NCBI GenBank assembly: GCA_947259095.1
Contig: CAMYLA010000020.1
Span: 62,001 to 126,000 of the forward strand
Source of the DNA: an uncultured Acidimicrobiaceae bacterium
GTDB taxonomy: Bacteria > Actinomycetota > Acidimicrobiia > Acidimicrobiales > SZUA-35
Reading direction: 5' to 3'
DNA: 64,000 nucleotides
The notes beneath the pieces were generated by a model, which saw nothing but the letters and a program-made list of their open reading frames with translations, was not told the DNA's origin and did no database searches. This document shows, piece by piece, positions 1 to 8,531 of this stretch. The stretch's first letter is position 1. Every line of letters begins with the position of its first letter. A program made the position numbers and the translations under genes.

Positions 1-1158
1 GCCGGGGATCGGCACCGGGCGTCGTCGACCGTCGGCGTCCGGCTCGGCCAGACGCATCTTCTGCAACCGAACACCCGTCAGGCGACCTTCATCGTCACCG
101 GTCAGCTCAACCGGAGCGACCAGGGTGGTGAGCACGACCCCCTCGGCCTCGGCGTGGGCCACTTCTTCGGCCCGGGCCGGGATCTCATCGGGCGAACGAC
201 GGTACGCGATCGACACCGATGCACCACCGAGGCGCACTGCGGTGCGGGCCGCGTCCATGGCGGTGTTGCCGGCACCGAAGACGACCACCGACTTGCCCTG
301 CACGTCGATGAGTGGTGTGTCGCTCTCGCCGGTGTAGGCCCGCATTAGATTCACCCGGGTCAGGAACTCGCTGGCCGAGTAAACACCGATGAGGTTCTCA
401 CCGGGGACGTCCAGGAACCTCGGAAGCCCGGCCCCGACGCCGAGAAACACCGCGTCGTAGCCCTCGACGGTAAGGAGATCATCGACGGTGTCGATCATGC
501 CGATGACGGCGTTGGTCTCGAACGCGACGCCGCGCTGCTTCAGTCGACCGATCTCGGCGGCGACGATCGCCTTGGGCAGACGGAATTCGGGGATGCCATA
601 GGCCAGGACACCACCGAGCTCGTGCAGTGCTTCGAAGACCGTGACCTCGTGGCCGGCGCCGACCAGATCGCCGGCACAGGCGATCCCGGAGGGTCCACTT
701 CCAACCACGGCCACGCGCTTGCCGGTGCTGGCAGCGGGCGTCGGCACCGATGACCCCTTGCTGCGGGCGTGGTCCGCCACGAATCGCTCCAGATGCCCGA
801 TGTGGATCGGCTTGCCCTTCTTGGCCAACACGCACGCGCCTTCGCACTGCGTCTCCTGGGGGCAGACCCGACCACACACCGCCGGTATCGAGTTGTCCGC
901 CGCAATGACATCGGCCGCATCGAGGAACCTTCCTGCCCCGACCAGCCGCACGAACTCGACGATGTCCACTCCGACCGGGCATCCGGTGACACATGTGGGG
1001 CGAGCACAGAAGAGGCAACGCTCGGCCTCGGCGACGGCCATCTCCTCCGTGTAGCCGTCGTTGACCTCGTCGAAATCGGTGCGTCGCACGTCCGGGGAGC
1101 GTTCGGGCATCGCCACCGGGTCCCGCTTCATCCGCTCACGACGACTCAACTCGCTCAC
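1..1158 (-). CDS. NfnB/SudA/GltD-like FAD- and Fe-S-containing NAD(P) oxidoreductase (partial, C-terminus outside window)
   Basis: The frame is open from a GTG at 1158 to the window edge (386 codons); the track missed it because no stop lies inside. It starts MSELSRRERMKRDPVAMPER, then has an N-terminal cysteine-rich Fe-S domain (CLFCARPTCVTGCP; VCGRVCPQETQCEGAC), then an FAD-binding Rossmann motif (VAVVGSGPSG) and a second nucleotide motif (VVVFGAGNTAMDAA). This is the architecture of glutamate synthase small chain/GltA, NfnB and SudA. The GTG overlaps the stop of the upstream sudB/nfnA-like gene by 4 bp (GTGA), so the two are co-translated. That partner favours NfnB (ferredoxin:NADP transhydrogenase) or sulfide dehydrogenase over a stand-alone glutamate synthase. 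The specific reaction cannot be decided from the visible part. Confidence 0.85.
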   Translation of the reverse strand, partial: MSELSRRERMKRDPVAMPERSPDVRRTDFDEVNDGYTEEMAVAEAERCLFCARPTCVTGCPVGVDIVEFVRLVGAGRFLDAADVIAADNSIPAVCGRVCPQETQCEGACVLAKKGKPIHIGHLERFVADHARSKGSSVPTPAASTGKRVAVVGSGPSGIACAGDLVGAGHEVTVFEALHELGGVLAYGIPEFRLPKAIVAAEIGRLKQRGVAFETNAVIGMIDTVDDLLTVEGYDAVFLGVGAGLPRFLDVPGENLIGVYSASEFLTRVNLMRAYTGESDTPLIDVQGKSVVVFGAGNTAMDAARTAVRLGGASVSIAYRRSPDEIPARAEEVAHAEAEGVVLTTLVAPVELTGDDEGRLTGVRLQKMRLAEPDADGRRRPVPIPG

Positions 1159-2012
1159 GGCGCCGTCCCGTCAACCAGGACGGGTACCGCGGCGCACGGA
1201 CCGAGCTCATCTCGCCGTGTCGCCTCCCAGCCGGCATAGGCCCGATTGCGTTGCTCGAGAAGATGGAAGTCGACGAGGTGGGCGTCGAAGTCGGGGCCGT
1301 CGAGGCAGGCAAATCGGTTGGTCCCACCCACCGACACGCGGCATCCGCCACACATCCCGGTGCCGTCGACCATGATCGGGTTGAGGCTCGCGACCGTGGG
1401 GATGCCGTAGGCGCGGGTGGCCTCGGCGACCGCCGCCATCATCCCGATCGGTCCCGCTGCGAGAACCCGGTCGACCTTCCTCGTGGCGAGCAGATCGGCG
1501 AGGGCATCGGTGACGAAGCCATGCCGGCCGAACGAGCCGTCATCGGTGCAGGCGTGCACCTCAGCACATATGGCCGCAAGTTCTGTTTCGAACAACAGAT
1601 GGGTTCGGCTCCGTGCGCCGATCACGGCGACGACCGTGTTGCCGGCCTGGCTCAGAGCTACCGCCGACGGATAGGTGACCGCCGTGCCAACGCCGCCACC
1701 CACAACCACGACGGTGCCGAAACATGCAACCTCCGAGGGCGTGCCGAGCGGACCCGCAAGATCGAGGATCTCGTCGCCGGCCTCGAGCGCGTTCAACAAG
1801 GTGGTGGTCTTGCCAACCGCCTGAACGACGAGCGTGATGAGGCCGGCCTCGGGATCGGCAGCGGCGATCGTGAGCGGTATCCGCTCCCCGTCGGGGGTGA
1901 CCCTGACGATCACGAACTGGCCGGCGCGGTGCTTGCGGGCGATCTTGGGGGCGCGTACCCGGAAGAGCTTCACATCGGGCGCCAAGACCCTCGCCTCGAG
2001 GATCGTGCTCAT
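1155..2012 (-). CDS. SudB/NfnA-like ferredoxin-NADP+ reductase subunit
   Basis: A 285-residue flavoprotein of the ferredoxin-NADP reductase fold. Residues about 63-70 carry the RIPLTIA flavin motif. A glycine-rich VVVVGGGVGTAV stretch at about residue 100-112 binds the dinucleotide. The C-terminal GTGMCGGCRVSVGGTNRFAC segment supplies a [2Fe-2S] cluster, preceded by Asp, as in NfnA/SudB. It is the first gene of a two-gene unit and its stop overlaps the next start (GTGA). NfnAB couples NADH, NADPH and ferredoxin by flavin bifurcation; SudBA can act as sulfide dehydrogenase. Which applies here is inference from pairing only. Confidence 0.85.
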   Translation of the reverse strand: MSTILEARVLAPDVKLFRVRAPKIARKHRAGQFVIVRVTPDGERIPLTIAAADPEAGLITLVVQAVGKTTTLLNALEAGDEILDLAGPLGTPSEVACFGTVVVVGGGVGTAVTYPSAVALSQAGNTVVAVIGARSRTHLLFETELAAICAEVHACTDDGSFGRHGFVTDALADLLATRKVDRVLAAGPIGMMAAVAEATRAYGIPTVASLNPIMVDGTGMCGGCRVSVGGTNRFACLDGPDFDAHLVDFHLLEQRNRAYAGWEATRRDELGPCAAVPVLVDGTAP

Positions 2013-2309
2013 CCCATTACTCTTGGTCGGACCGGCCGGGCACGACAGAGCCGAAGGTCCCTGGACCTACTGATCGTCGCCGTGGGGCGCTCGTCGCACC
2101 GATCTCCGGTGTCGGGTGATTTCGATAGGGTTCGTTGTCGATCGACCCGGAATGGCGGAAGGAAGGTTCCAACCCAGAAGCCGACGGTCACAGCGAACTA
2201 CGGGGTGACGGCGGTCATCAGTCCGCCCCGAGGGCCATGGCCGAGACCGGCGCCGATGACGGCGAGCACCGCATCGATCACGGGTCCGAGTCCTTACCCC
2301 GCTCGTCCG

Positions 2310-2985
2310 ACACTCGCCGTTCGTTCTGGACGGTCGAAAGACCTCGAGATCATCGTCTCTCGCCACCAACTCGAAGTCCTCCGCCGCCAAGTCGACCGCC
2401 CACCCACCCTTCCGCGCTGCAGCGCCTGATCGTGCATCTCGCCAATGACAACCCGAGTTGGGGCTACCGGCGGATACACGGCGAACTCACCGGTCTTGGC
2501 CACCAGATCGCAGAAACGACGGTGTGGCAGATTCTCCGCGAGAATAACATCGACCCGGTACCGAATCGCTGCGATGTGACCTGGACCGCGTTCCTACGCT
2601 CCCAGGCAGCAGTCGCCTGCGACTACTTCACTGTCGACAGTGCGAAGCTCCGCCGCTACCACGACCTGTTCTCATCCACGTCGAGACCAGGCAGGTGGTC
2701 TTCGCCAGCCTCACCGCGCACCCGACCGGTGCCATCGACCACCCAAGCCGCCCGCAAGCTGTTCCTGAACCACAGCGACGGGCTCGAAGGAGCTCGGGCC
2801 TTGGTCCGCGATGGCGGCAGCCAGTTCATCGACGCCTTCGACGAGATCTTCCGCACCGAAGGCTCCAAGGTTCTCATGACGCCCGTCAAGGCGAGCCACC
2901 ATCGGCATCGCCAGCGAACAACACGATACTCAGATCAACCCGATGCCACGGACTCATCCACGAATACGCAAACGCCGCCTGACCA
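2310..2985 (+). pseudogene. Degenerate DDE (rve integrase-core) transposase remnant
   Basis: Fragments of one actinobacterial integrase-core transposase occur in order but in different frames. The frame of the 1251-2429 ORF carries SKDLEIIVSRHQLEVLRRQV near 2325-2385. The frame of 2135-3112 carries LIVHLANDNPSWGYRRIHGE and the first catalytic-Asp region (ACDYFTVDS). A second frame carries HVETRQVVFASLTAHPTGA near 2675-2735. The previous frame then resumes with VRDGGSQFIDAFDEIFRTEG and the second Asp. The section with the catalytic Glu is missing, and only a C-terminal scrap (GLIHEYANAA) remains near 2950-2985. A deletion also removed the part between the HTH region and the core. It cannot encode an active transposase. 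No terminal inverted repeats or target duplication were recognised. Confidence 0.8.
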
Positions 2986-3027
2986 GCCACGACAGGGTTT
3001 TCGACCCCCACAGGCCAGGGGATCGAC

Positions 3028-3210
3028 GTGCGGTCCAGCCATCGGGGCAAGGCGGCAGTGTGGCGCCTCTTCGGCTCCGATGAAGCGATCACCACCTACG
3101 CCCAATCGATGAAGGAGGTCGGGTGGCGCTACGTCAACCTGGCCGAGAACATCGAAGATGCGGCCGAGACCGGAGTGGCCAGGAGCGCCACCCGGAGCTG
3201 GGCCGGATAG
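3028..3210 (+). CDS. Small hypothetical ORF downstream of transposase remnant
   Basis: GTG-started ORF of 60 codons (VRSSHRGKAAVWRLFGSDE...) with a plausible soluble composition, acidic and aromatic residues, and GGGGATC upstream. No family is recognised. It lies directly after a decayed transposase and ends just before a long inverted repeat, so it may be a C-terminal scrap of an older gene. Only the reading frame and composition support it. Confidence 0.25.
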   Translation: MRSSHRGKAAVWRLFGSDEAITTYAQSMKEVGWRYVNLAENIEDAAETGVARSATRSWAG

Positions 3211-3214
3211 ATCG

Positions 3215-3291
3215 CTCCCGCTGGGCGATGGGTGCTCCAGCCGCTGCGGGGGGTTCTGCTAGGCCCCTCCGCAGTGGTCGCCCAGCGGGAG
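3215..3291. repeat. Long imperfect palindrome (nested hairpin)
   Basis: CTCCCGCTGGGCGA (3215-3228) and TCGCCCAGCGGGAG (3278-3291) are perfect 14-bp inverted repeats. Inside them CCGCTGCGGGGGGT (3241-3254) pairs with CCCCTCCGCAGTGG (3263-3276) with a few mismatches. The whole 77-nt element can fold into a nested hairpin. It lies between two converging units, so it may be a bidirectional terminator or a mobile-element end. There is no T-tract. Confidence 0.6.
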
Positions 3292-3304
3292 AAGCTCGCC
3301 CACC

Positions 3305-3341
3305 GGGTGGCCGTCATGCTGTTGGGTCGTGACGGCCACCC
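3305..3341 (-). terminator. Hairpin just downstream of the DUF6998-like gene
   Basis: GGGTGGCCGTCATG and CGTGACGGCCACCC form a 13-of-14-bp stem with a 9-nt loop, 10 nt past the stop of the minus-strand gene ending at 3352. It has terminator position and strength but no clear U-tract. Confidence 0.45.
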
Positions 3342-3351
3342 AGATCGGCGG

Positions 3352-3852
3352 TCACGACTCGACCTGGAGCCGGGCCAGGGTCGTCAAGGTGATCTGCCGC
3401 TGACCGTTGCGCTGGGCTTTGCCAGCGGCCGCCCAGACCGGAGCGCAAGGGCCGTCATAGACGATCGTGCCGACCCCCTGGTCGTCGAGTAGGACAACCA
3501 CCAGGCGCTCGGCCGAGGTGCCGTGAGCCGACAGGGCTATCGACCCCCTGGTGGTCGTCTTGATCTCGACCTTGGCGCCGCCAGGGTCCACGGCGTCATA
3601 GCCAGCGGTCGAAGGTGGCATGAGGTCCAGGCCAAGGTGATCGGCGGCCAGGACCTCGCCGATCGAGCCGACCAGATGACCATCGGGGCTGAACGGTCGG
3701 CCGGTCGCCTCGGTCAATGCTCGACACGCTGCGAAGATGCCCCGTATCGCCCGCTCGTTGGTTCGCCTCGAAGCGGTCACGAGTCGGCCGCCACCTTCGG
3801 CTTGCGCTTTCGGGTGCTGGTCACTTGCGTCCATATCGTCCCGCCTACTCAT
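3352..3852 (-). CDS. DUF6998-like protein with possible PD-(D/E)XK nuclease fold
   Basis: The 166-residue reading starts at the ATG at 3852, preceded by GAGGAATCGACC. The longer track version (to 4065) runs into the tRNA-Asn gene and is rejected. The N-terminal 30 residues are charged and probably disordered. The core contains HLVGSIGEVLAADHLGL, then YDAVDPGGAKVEIKTTT, matching the DUF6998 layout; the spaced E, D and E-x-K residues resemble a PD-(D/E)XK active site. The nuclease link is inference. The gene lies alone between tRNA-Asn and a transposase relic, a location typical of acquired genes. Confidence 0.7.
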   Translation of the reverse strand: MSRRDDMDASDQHPKAQAEGGGRLVTASRRTNERAIRGIFAACRALTEATGRPFSPDGHLVGSIGEVLAADHLGLDLMPPSTAGYDAVDPGGAKVEIKTTTRGSIALSAHGTSAERLVVVLLDDQGVGTIVYDGPCAPVWAAAGKAQRNGQRQITLTTLARLQVES

Positions 3853-4030
3853 GGTCGATTCCTCTGTTCTGGCATTCCGGGTACCTCCGGTGTGTCCGGC
3901 CCCCGGGAGTGTTTGCGCACTCGCCGGGCACTTGGATTTCGGGAGACACCCGTTGCTGACCCGGTTGCTGACCTCTGCCTGAATATCAGAGAAGCCGGTC
4001 CGAATGGACCGGCTCTGACCTGGGAGTACT

Positions 4031-4106
4031 TGGCTCCGGGGGTGAGGCTCGAACTCACGACCCACTGATTAACAGTCAGTTGCTCTGCCAGCTGAGCTAC
4101 CCCGGA
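4031..4106 (-). tRNA. tRNA-Asn (GTT), CCA encoded
   Basis: On the minus strand the gene reads TCCGGGGTAGCTCAGCTGGC and ends CCCCCGGAGCCA. It has a 7-bp acceptor stem, a canonical D-arm (AGCTCAGCTGGCAGAGC), the anticodon loop CTGTTAATC with anticodon GTT, a TTCGAGCC T-loop and an encoded 3' CCA. Length is 76 nt. Its 3' end faces the transposase/DUF6998 segment. Confidence 0.97.
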
Positions 4107-4160
4107 TTGCGACCGTCAGGATAGCGGATCGGAGGCTGCCTCAGTGGCAATTCACGCAGT

Positions 4161-4180
4161 CCCGGCAAAAACAGGCCGGG
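4161..4180 (-). terminator. Weak hairpin after rpoD
   Basis: CCCGGC and GCCGGG form a 6-bp stem with an 8-nt T-rich (minus strand) loop, 18 nt past the rpoD stop. No U-tract follows. Candidate only. Confidence 0.3.
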
Positions 4181-4198
4181 CTCCGCAGCCGATCCCGG

Positions 4199-5425
4199 TC
4201 AATCCAGATAGTCGCGGAGGCGGTCGCTCCGCAGCGGGTGGCGGAGCTTGGCCAGCGTCTTTGACTCGATCTGGCGGATGCGCTCCCTGGTGACGCCGAA
4301 CTCCTTGCCGACCTCTTCGAGGGTGCGGGGGCGGCCGTCTTCGAGCCCGAACCGCAGGCGCACCACTTCGGACTCGCGCTCCGACAGATCTCCCAGGACG
4401 TCGCGGACGGTCTGTTCGAGCAGCTTGCGGGCCGCCAGATCAAGCGGGGCCGCACCCTTGTCGGCGATGAAGTCGGCCATCGAGGTGTCGTCCTCGTCGC
4501 CGATGGGCGTGTCGAGCGACAGCGGATCCTGGGATGCGATCCGCAGAATCTCCTCCACCTTCTCCGCGGGCAGGTCGACCTCATCTGCCAGCTCGGGGAT
4601 CGTCGGATCCCGTTCCAGCTTGGCCCCGAGCGTGCGCTGGGCCCGCAGGACCTTGTTGATCGACTCGACCATGTGGACCGGCACCCGGATGGTGCGGGAC
4701 TGGTCGGCGATGGCCCGGGTGATGGCCTGGCGGATCCACCAGGTGGCGTAGGTGGAGAACTTGAAGCCCTTGGTGTGATCGAATTTCTGCACCGCCCGCA
4801 TCAGACCCAGGTTTCCCTCCTGGACCAGGTCGAGGATCGGCACTCCCCTCCCGACATGGCGCTTTGCGATCGACACCACCAACCGCAGGTTGGCCGAGGT
4901 CAGCTCCTGGCGGGCCCGGTCGCCGTCTGCGACCTCCCGCCGCAGTATCCGCTGCCGGTCTGTCGGGATGGCCTTCCATTGGCCCTCACCGTTCAGCCTC
5001 GCAATCTCCTCCGCAGCACAGGCCCCGACCTCGATCCGCTTGGCCAGCGAAACCTCCTCATCGGCGGTGAGCAGCGGAACCTTGCCGATCTCTTTGAGGT
5101 ACATGCGAACCGGATCGGCCGAACCGCTGGCCCGGGCCATGGCGGCCGCTGCCATCCTCGCCGGGTCCTGGCGTCTGCGGATCCGGCGGCCGGCACCGGC
5201 ATCGAAGGGCCGAACATCGGGAGGCTCCTCGTCGAACGGGATGCCGTTGTCGGTCATGAACTGGCGAACCTCGGCCAGTACCTCGGGGGTGAGCTCGACC
5301 CGGGGCATCACCGCCACCACATCGTCGACATTGAGTGGTCGACCCGCTTTGGCGCGAAGCAGCAGCCGCTGCTTGTACTCCTCGGCAATCGAGGGCTGCG
5401 CCGACACCACGGGCTCCTTGTTCAA
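4199..5425 (-). CDS. rpoD: Primary sigma factor of RNA polymerase (RpoD/SigA)
   Basis: Region 1.2 ([16 protein letters not shown]), region 2 ([52 protein letters not shown]), region 3 ([12 protein letters not shown]) and region 4 with its HTH ([20 protein letters not shown]) are complete. That makes it the housekeeping sigma factor, which recognises -10 and -35 elements. I place the start at the TTG at 5425, giving 408 residues, because GGAGGA sits 6 nt upstream and TTG overlaps the dnaG stop as TTGA. The track ATG/GTG at 5455 lies inside dnaG without comparable SD. The N-terminal acidic region 1.1 is short. dnaG-rpoD adjacency is the classical macromolecular-synthesis arrangement. Confidence 0.97.
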   Translation of the reverse strand: MNKEPVVSAQPSIAEEYKQRLLLRAKAGRPLNVDDVVAVMPRVELTPEVLAEVRQFMTDNGIPFDEEPPDVRPFDAGAGRRIRRRQDPARMAAAAMARASGSADPVRMYLKEIGKVPLLTADEEVSLAKRIEVGACAAEEIARLNGEGQWKAIPTDRQRILRREVADGDRARQELTSANLRLVVSIAKRHVGRGVPILDLVQEGNLGLMRAVQKFDHTKGFKFSTYATWWIRQAITRAIADQSRTIRVPVHMVESINKVLRAQRTLGAKLERDPTIPELADEVDLPAEKVEEILRIASQDPLSLDTPIGDEDDTSMADFIADKGAAPLDLAARKLLEQTVRDVLGDLSERESEVVRLRFGLEDGRPRTLEEVGKEFGVTRERIRQIESKTLAKLRHPLRSDRLRDYLD

Positions 5426-7200
5426 GAACTGTCCTCCAACGGGTCTCCCACCCAAGCTAGCAAGTCTGCGATGGCTCCCGCTTGCCGGGCCGACTGTCGA
5501 ACGTCCTCCAATTTCAAACGAAGCCAGGTGTGCTCCCGCGCGATCTCGATCTGGTGGGCCGGATCGGCGGCCGCCATTGCGCCGGCCGACTCCGACATCA
5601 ATCGCTCAAGATACGGCTCCCAGAGCCGGGCTGCGACGTCGATCGGCTCGGCCTGGGAGTCTTCGACGGACAGCCGCTGGACGATCTCGGCCACCTCGGG
5701 ACCCCCCTTGTCGATCACGTCGTGGAGGGAATCGCAGGCCTGCAGAAGATCGTACGTCGTGGCACAAAGCTCGTCGTTGAACAACTCGGGAACGAGCAAG
5801 GCGACGATTTCGTCGTGTCGATGGACCGACAACTTCAGCGCTTCCAACTCGGGGCTGTCGCGTACCTCGCCTCGTCGACCGGGCGTCTTGCCCATGGTGG
5901 CTCGGGGCCCCTCGGCGGCGGCACCGGGCGGTTTTGCCAGCTGGGTCCGAACCAACTCCAGCTCCAGCCGGCAACGGGTGGCAACGGTGACTGCGTATTG
6001 GTCACGGACCAGGGGATCGGGATGCTCCCGCACCATGGCCAGGGCCGTCTCGGCGGTGCGGGCCCGACCTTCGACCGAGCCGAGGTCGCCTGCGGACAGG
6101 GCCCGTTCGACCCGGAATTCCAGAAATGGGCGTGCACCGGTGACCGCCTCGACCAGCCGCTGCGGATCGGACTGGCTCAAATCGCCGGGATCGACCCCGG
6201 CCGGAAGGTCGGCCACAGCGACGTCGAGATCGTGGGCCTTCTCCCACTCGTAGAACCGGGCCGCCGCGTTCTGGCCCGCTGCATCGGCGTCGAACGCCAG
6301 CACGACCCGTCTGGCGAAGCGCCGCAACAGCTTCACGTGCTCCTCGGTCAATGCGGTGCCGCAGGTGGCAACGGCCCGACCGAGGCCGGCCGAGGCGAAC
6401 CCGATGACGTCGGTATAGCCCTCGCACACCACGACCTCGTCGGCCTCGACGATCCCGGCCTTGGCCCAGTTCAGCCCGTACAGCAACCTGCTCTTGGCGT
6501 ACACCGTTGATTCAGACGAGTTCTTGTACTTCGGGCCATCGCCCCCCGGCAGCACCCGGCCCCCGAAACCGACCGCCGTGCCTTGGGCGTCGAAGACCGG
6601 GAACAGGATCCGATTGCGGAATGCGTCCTGCTGGCGGCCGCGCCGGTTGACGAAGCCGAGGCCACTGTCGGTGAGATCGCCGTTCGACAGCCGGAGGGCG
6701 CGGGCCAGGCTGTCCCAGTCGTCCGGGGCCCAGCCAACCTGGAACCTCCGGACCATCGCACCGTCGAATCCCCGATGACGAAGGTAGCTCCGTGCCGCCC
6801 CTGCGTCGGCTCCGGTCAGCAGCCGATCGTGATACCAGTCGACCGCCTCGGCGATGGCCTCTTGCAGCTTCGTCTTGCGACGGCGGTCCTCCCCGCCCCC
6901 GGCATCGGTGTAGTTGAGGGTGATGCCGGCCTTGCTGGCCAGCCACTCCACCGCCCCGACAAAATCGAGGTGCTCCTTCTCCCGGACGAAGGTGATCGCG
7001 TCGCCCCGGACGCTGCAGCCGAAGCAGTAGTAGAGCCCTTCCTCGGCGTTGACCGAGAAGGACGGTGATTTCTCGGCGTGGAACGGGCAGAGGCCCTGGA
7101 AACGTCGACCGACCCGACGCAACTGGGTGTATTGGGAGATGACCGCGACGATGTCGCTCGCATCGCGGACTCTGCCGATGTCCTCGTCAACGATCCCCAC
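5422..7200 (-). CDS. dnaG: DNA primase DnaG
   Basis: 592 residues, normal length. The N-terminal CHC2 zinc finger is visible ([11 protein letters not shown] ... YYCFGC, residues about 38-64). A catalytic core follows with TOPRIM motifs: the Glu in [13 protein letters not shown] and the DxD in [13 protein letters not shown] near residues 255-310. A helicase-binding C-terminal region is less conserved. It synthesises RNA primers for replication. The stop overlaps the proposed TTG start of rpoD, implying coupled translation. Confidence 0.97.
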   Translation of the reverse strand: MGIVDEDIGRVRDASDIVAVISQYTQLRRVGRRFQGLCPFHAEKSPSFSVNAEEGLYYCFGCSVRGDAITFVREKEHLDFVGAVEWLASKAGITLNYTDAGGGEDRRRKTKLQEAIAEAVDWYHDRLLTGADAGAARSYLRHRGFDGAMVRRFQVGWAPDDWDSLARALRLSNGDLTDSGLGFVNRRGRQQDAFRNRILFPVFDAQGTAVGFGGRVLPGGDGPKYKNSSESTVYAKSRLLYGLNWAKAGIVEADEVVVCEGYTDVIGFASAGLGRAVATCGTALTEEHVKLLRRFARRVVLAFDADAAGQNAAARFYEWEKAHDLDVAVADLPAGVDPGDLSQSDPQRLVEAVTGARPFLEFRVERALSAGDLGSVEGRARTAETALAMVREHPDPLVRDQYAVTVATRCRLELELVRTQLAKPPGAAAEGPRATMGKTPGRRGEVRDSPELEALKLSVHRHDEIVALLVPELFNDELCATTYDLLQACDSLHDVIDKGGPEVAEIVQRLSVEDSQAEPIDVAARLWEPYLERLMSESAGAMAAADPAHQIEIAREHTWLRLKLEDVRQSARQAGAIADLLAWVGDPLEDSS

Positions 7201-7211
7201 GAACCCTCAAG

Positions 7212-7513
7212 CTACACGCCAGTCACAACAATGAGGTAGACGCTGGACCGGCCCCCGATACCCAGTGGCAATCCCCCACCGTGCGCAGGACCTCGGCGAC
7301 GGTCGGGCACCAGCCAGTTGCCGAACACCGGCGCTATGGGCCGCAGCGCCGCCACGGCGGTATGGAGGTGAAACCCGTCGACGGCCATGAACTGGACCCT
7401 GACCTCGACCCCTTCGTCGGCCAGTCTGGCCATGATGCCGGCGCAGCCCAGCGCCTCGTCGTCGGCGTGGGGGAGACGACCGGGACCCGGTCGAGGGCGG
7501 AGAGGTCGAGCAC
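7212..7513 (-). pseudogene. PIG-L/LmbE deacetylase remnant (frameshifted, truncated)
   Basis: The minus strand begins GTGCTCGACCTCTCC right after the stop of the epimerase fragment and reads LDLSALDRVPVVSP. One frame over it continues HADDEALGCAGIMARLADEG and VEVRVQFMAVDGFH. These match the N-terminus of PIG-L/LmbE N-acetyl-sugar deacetylases, whose zinc site is the AHPDDE-type motif. One base appears missing in a C-run (TCCCCCACG). After DGFH the family resemblance stops and the frame runs to a TAG at 7212, so about three quarters of the enzyme is gone. Non-functional relic. Confidence 0.65.
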
Positions 7514-7996
7514 TCAGGAAGCCTTGCCGGCCACGATCGGCCGGGAGTAGTCGATCGTCTCCCGGATCAAGTCCTCGAGCCCGACCGAGGGCTTCGAGCC
7601 GACCGCCGGGGCCGCTCCGAGAACCGGGGTCTTCTCGAACGACTCGGCCTCCTCGTGGAGCTTGCCACGGATCGTCTTGGCGTCGGCGTAGATCACCTCC
7701 GAGGTCGGGTCCGTCATCTGCTTGACCCGCTCGGCGATGACCCGTTCCGCCCCGGCGAGGCTGCCTCCGTCGAGGAAGTCGTCGTCGACGCTCATCTTGA
7801 GCACGGTGCAGTTCGGCTCGGCCTCGCGGGGTTCGGTGGGGATGACCGAGCTGACCAGCGAGTCGATGATGACCACCCGGCGACCCCTCGCCAGGAAGGC
7901 ATCGGCGACCAAGGAGCCGATGAAGCCCATGCCACCGGTCACGATCACCACATCTTCGATCTCGACATCTCGCGGCCCCAGCTGCGGGGTGTTCAT
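7514..7996 (-). pseudogene. NAD-dependent epimerase/dehydratase with internal deletion
   Basis: The ORF reads MNTPQLGPRDVEIEDVVIVT and has a good SD (GAGGAG). Residues 17-45 are the NAD-binding Rossmann start (VTGGMGFIGS). Residues from about 95 match the C-terminal end of extended SDR sugar epimerases (TSEVIYADAKTIRGKLHEEA, VGLEDLIRETIDYSR). The roughly 150 central residues, including the catalytic YxxxK, are absent, but the frame is kept. At 160 aa against the usual 310-330, it should not be catalytic. It sits next to a PIG-L relic, a pairing seen in cell-surface glycan loci. A new role for the mini-protein cannot be excluded. Confidence 0.65.
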
Positions 7997-8531
7997 CGCC
8001 AACAGTCTCCTCGTTGCTCGGCACCGGCAAGGCATCTCCGTGGAGGCATCGCCGGAGAGAATGGTTGTTGTCGCCGGGTGATCCGGCTGGCCAGGTAGGC
8101 AAATGGTCCGACAACCCGGCCCGCCTGATGCCAAAGGTGATACTTGGGGTGGACCGGAATGCTGTCACTGAGCACGGGGTCCGGTTCTCCATAAGCATTC
8201 AAGAGCATCGGCACGCCCAGGGGGGATTCGTGTCAATACAGCCCGTCGCGACTCCTTCTCGATCAGATGATTGGTCAGAAATGCGGTCAGCCCCAACCGT
8301 AGATATCGGTGTGCCAGCCGATGACGGCCGACGGTGCGGGATGTCATTCATCGGCGAGCGCAGACGAAACGCCACATCGTCGACGACCTGTCGGCGCAAA
8401 ATCGCCGTCATTCCGCCGACTTCGGACTTCAGGCCAACCTTCGCCGCCGGGCGATTCGACAACCGCTACAAACGATCAGACCTTGCTCGACCACCACCAG
8501 CCGGCGACCCGGCCACCAGCCGAAGCCGGGC
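7997..8531. other. Gene-poor stretch with possible decayed ORFs
   Basis: No intact gene. Two overlapping minus-strand frames have protein-like composition: LSDSIPVHPKYHLWHQAGRV (in the 7993-8214 ORF) and AVLTRIPPGRADALECLWRT (in 8165-8347). They read like pieces of one broken gene upstream of the epimerase fragment, but I do not recognise the family. The rest shows nothing beyond possible promoter sequence. Confidence 0.35.

Noticed and set aside
1251-2429. 392-codon plus-strand ORF
   Set aside because: Mostly antisense to the sudB-like gene. Only its last 30 codons resemble a protein, and those belong to the broken transposase.
4673-6253. 526-codon plus-strand ORF over rpoD and dnaG
   Set aside because: Antisense to two essential genes with complete motifs.
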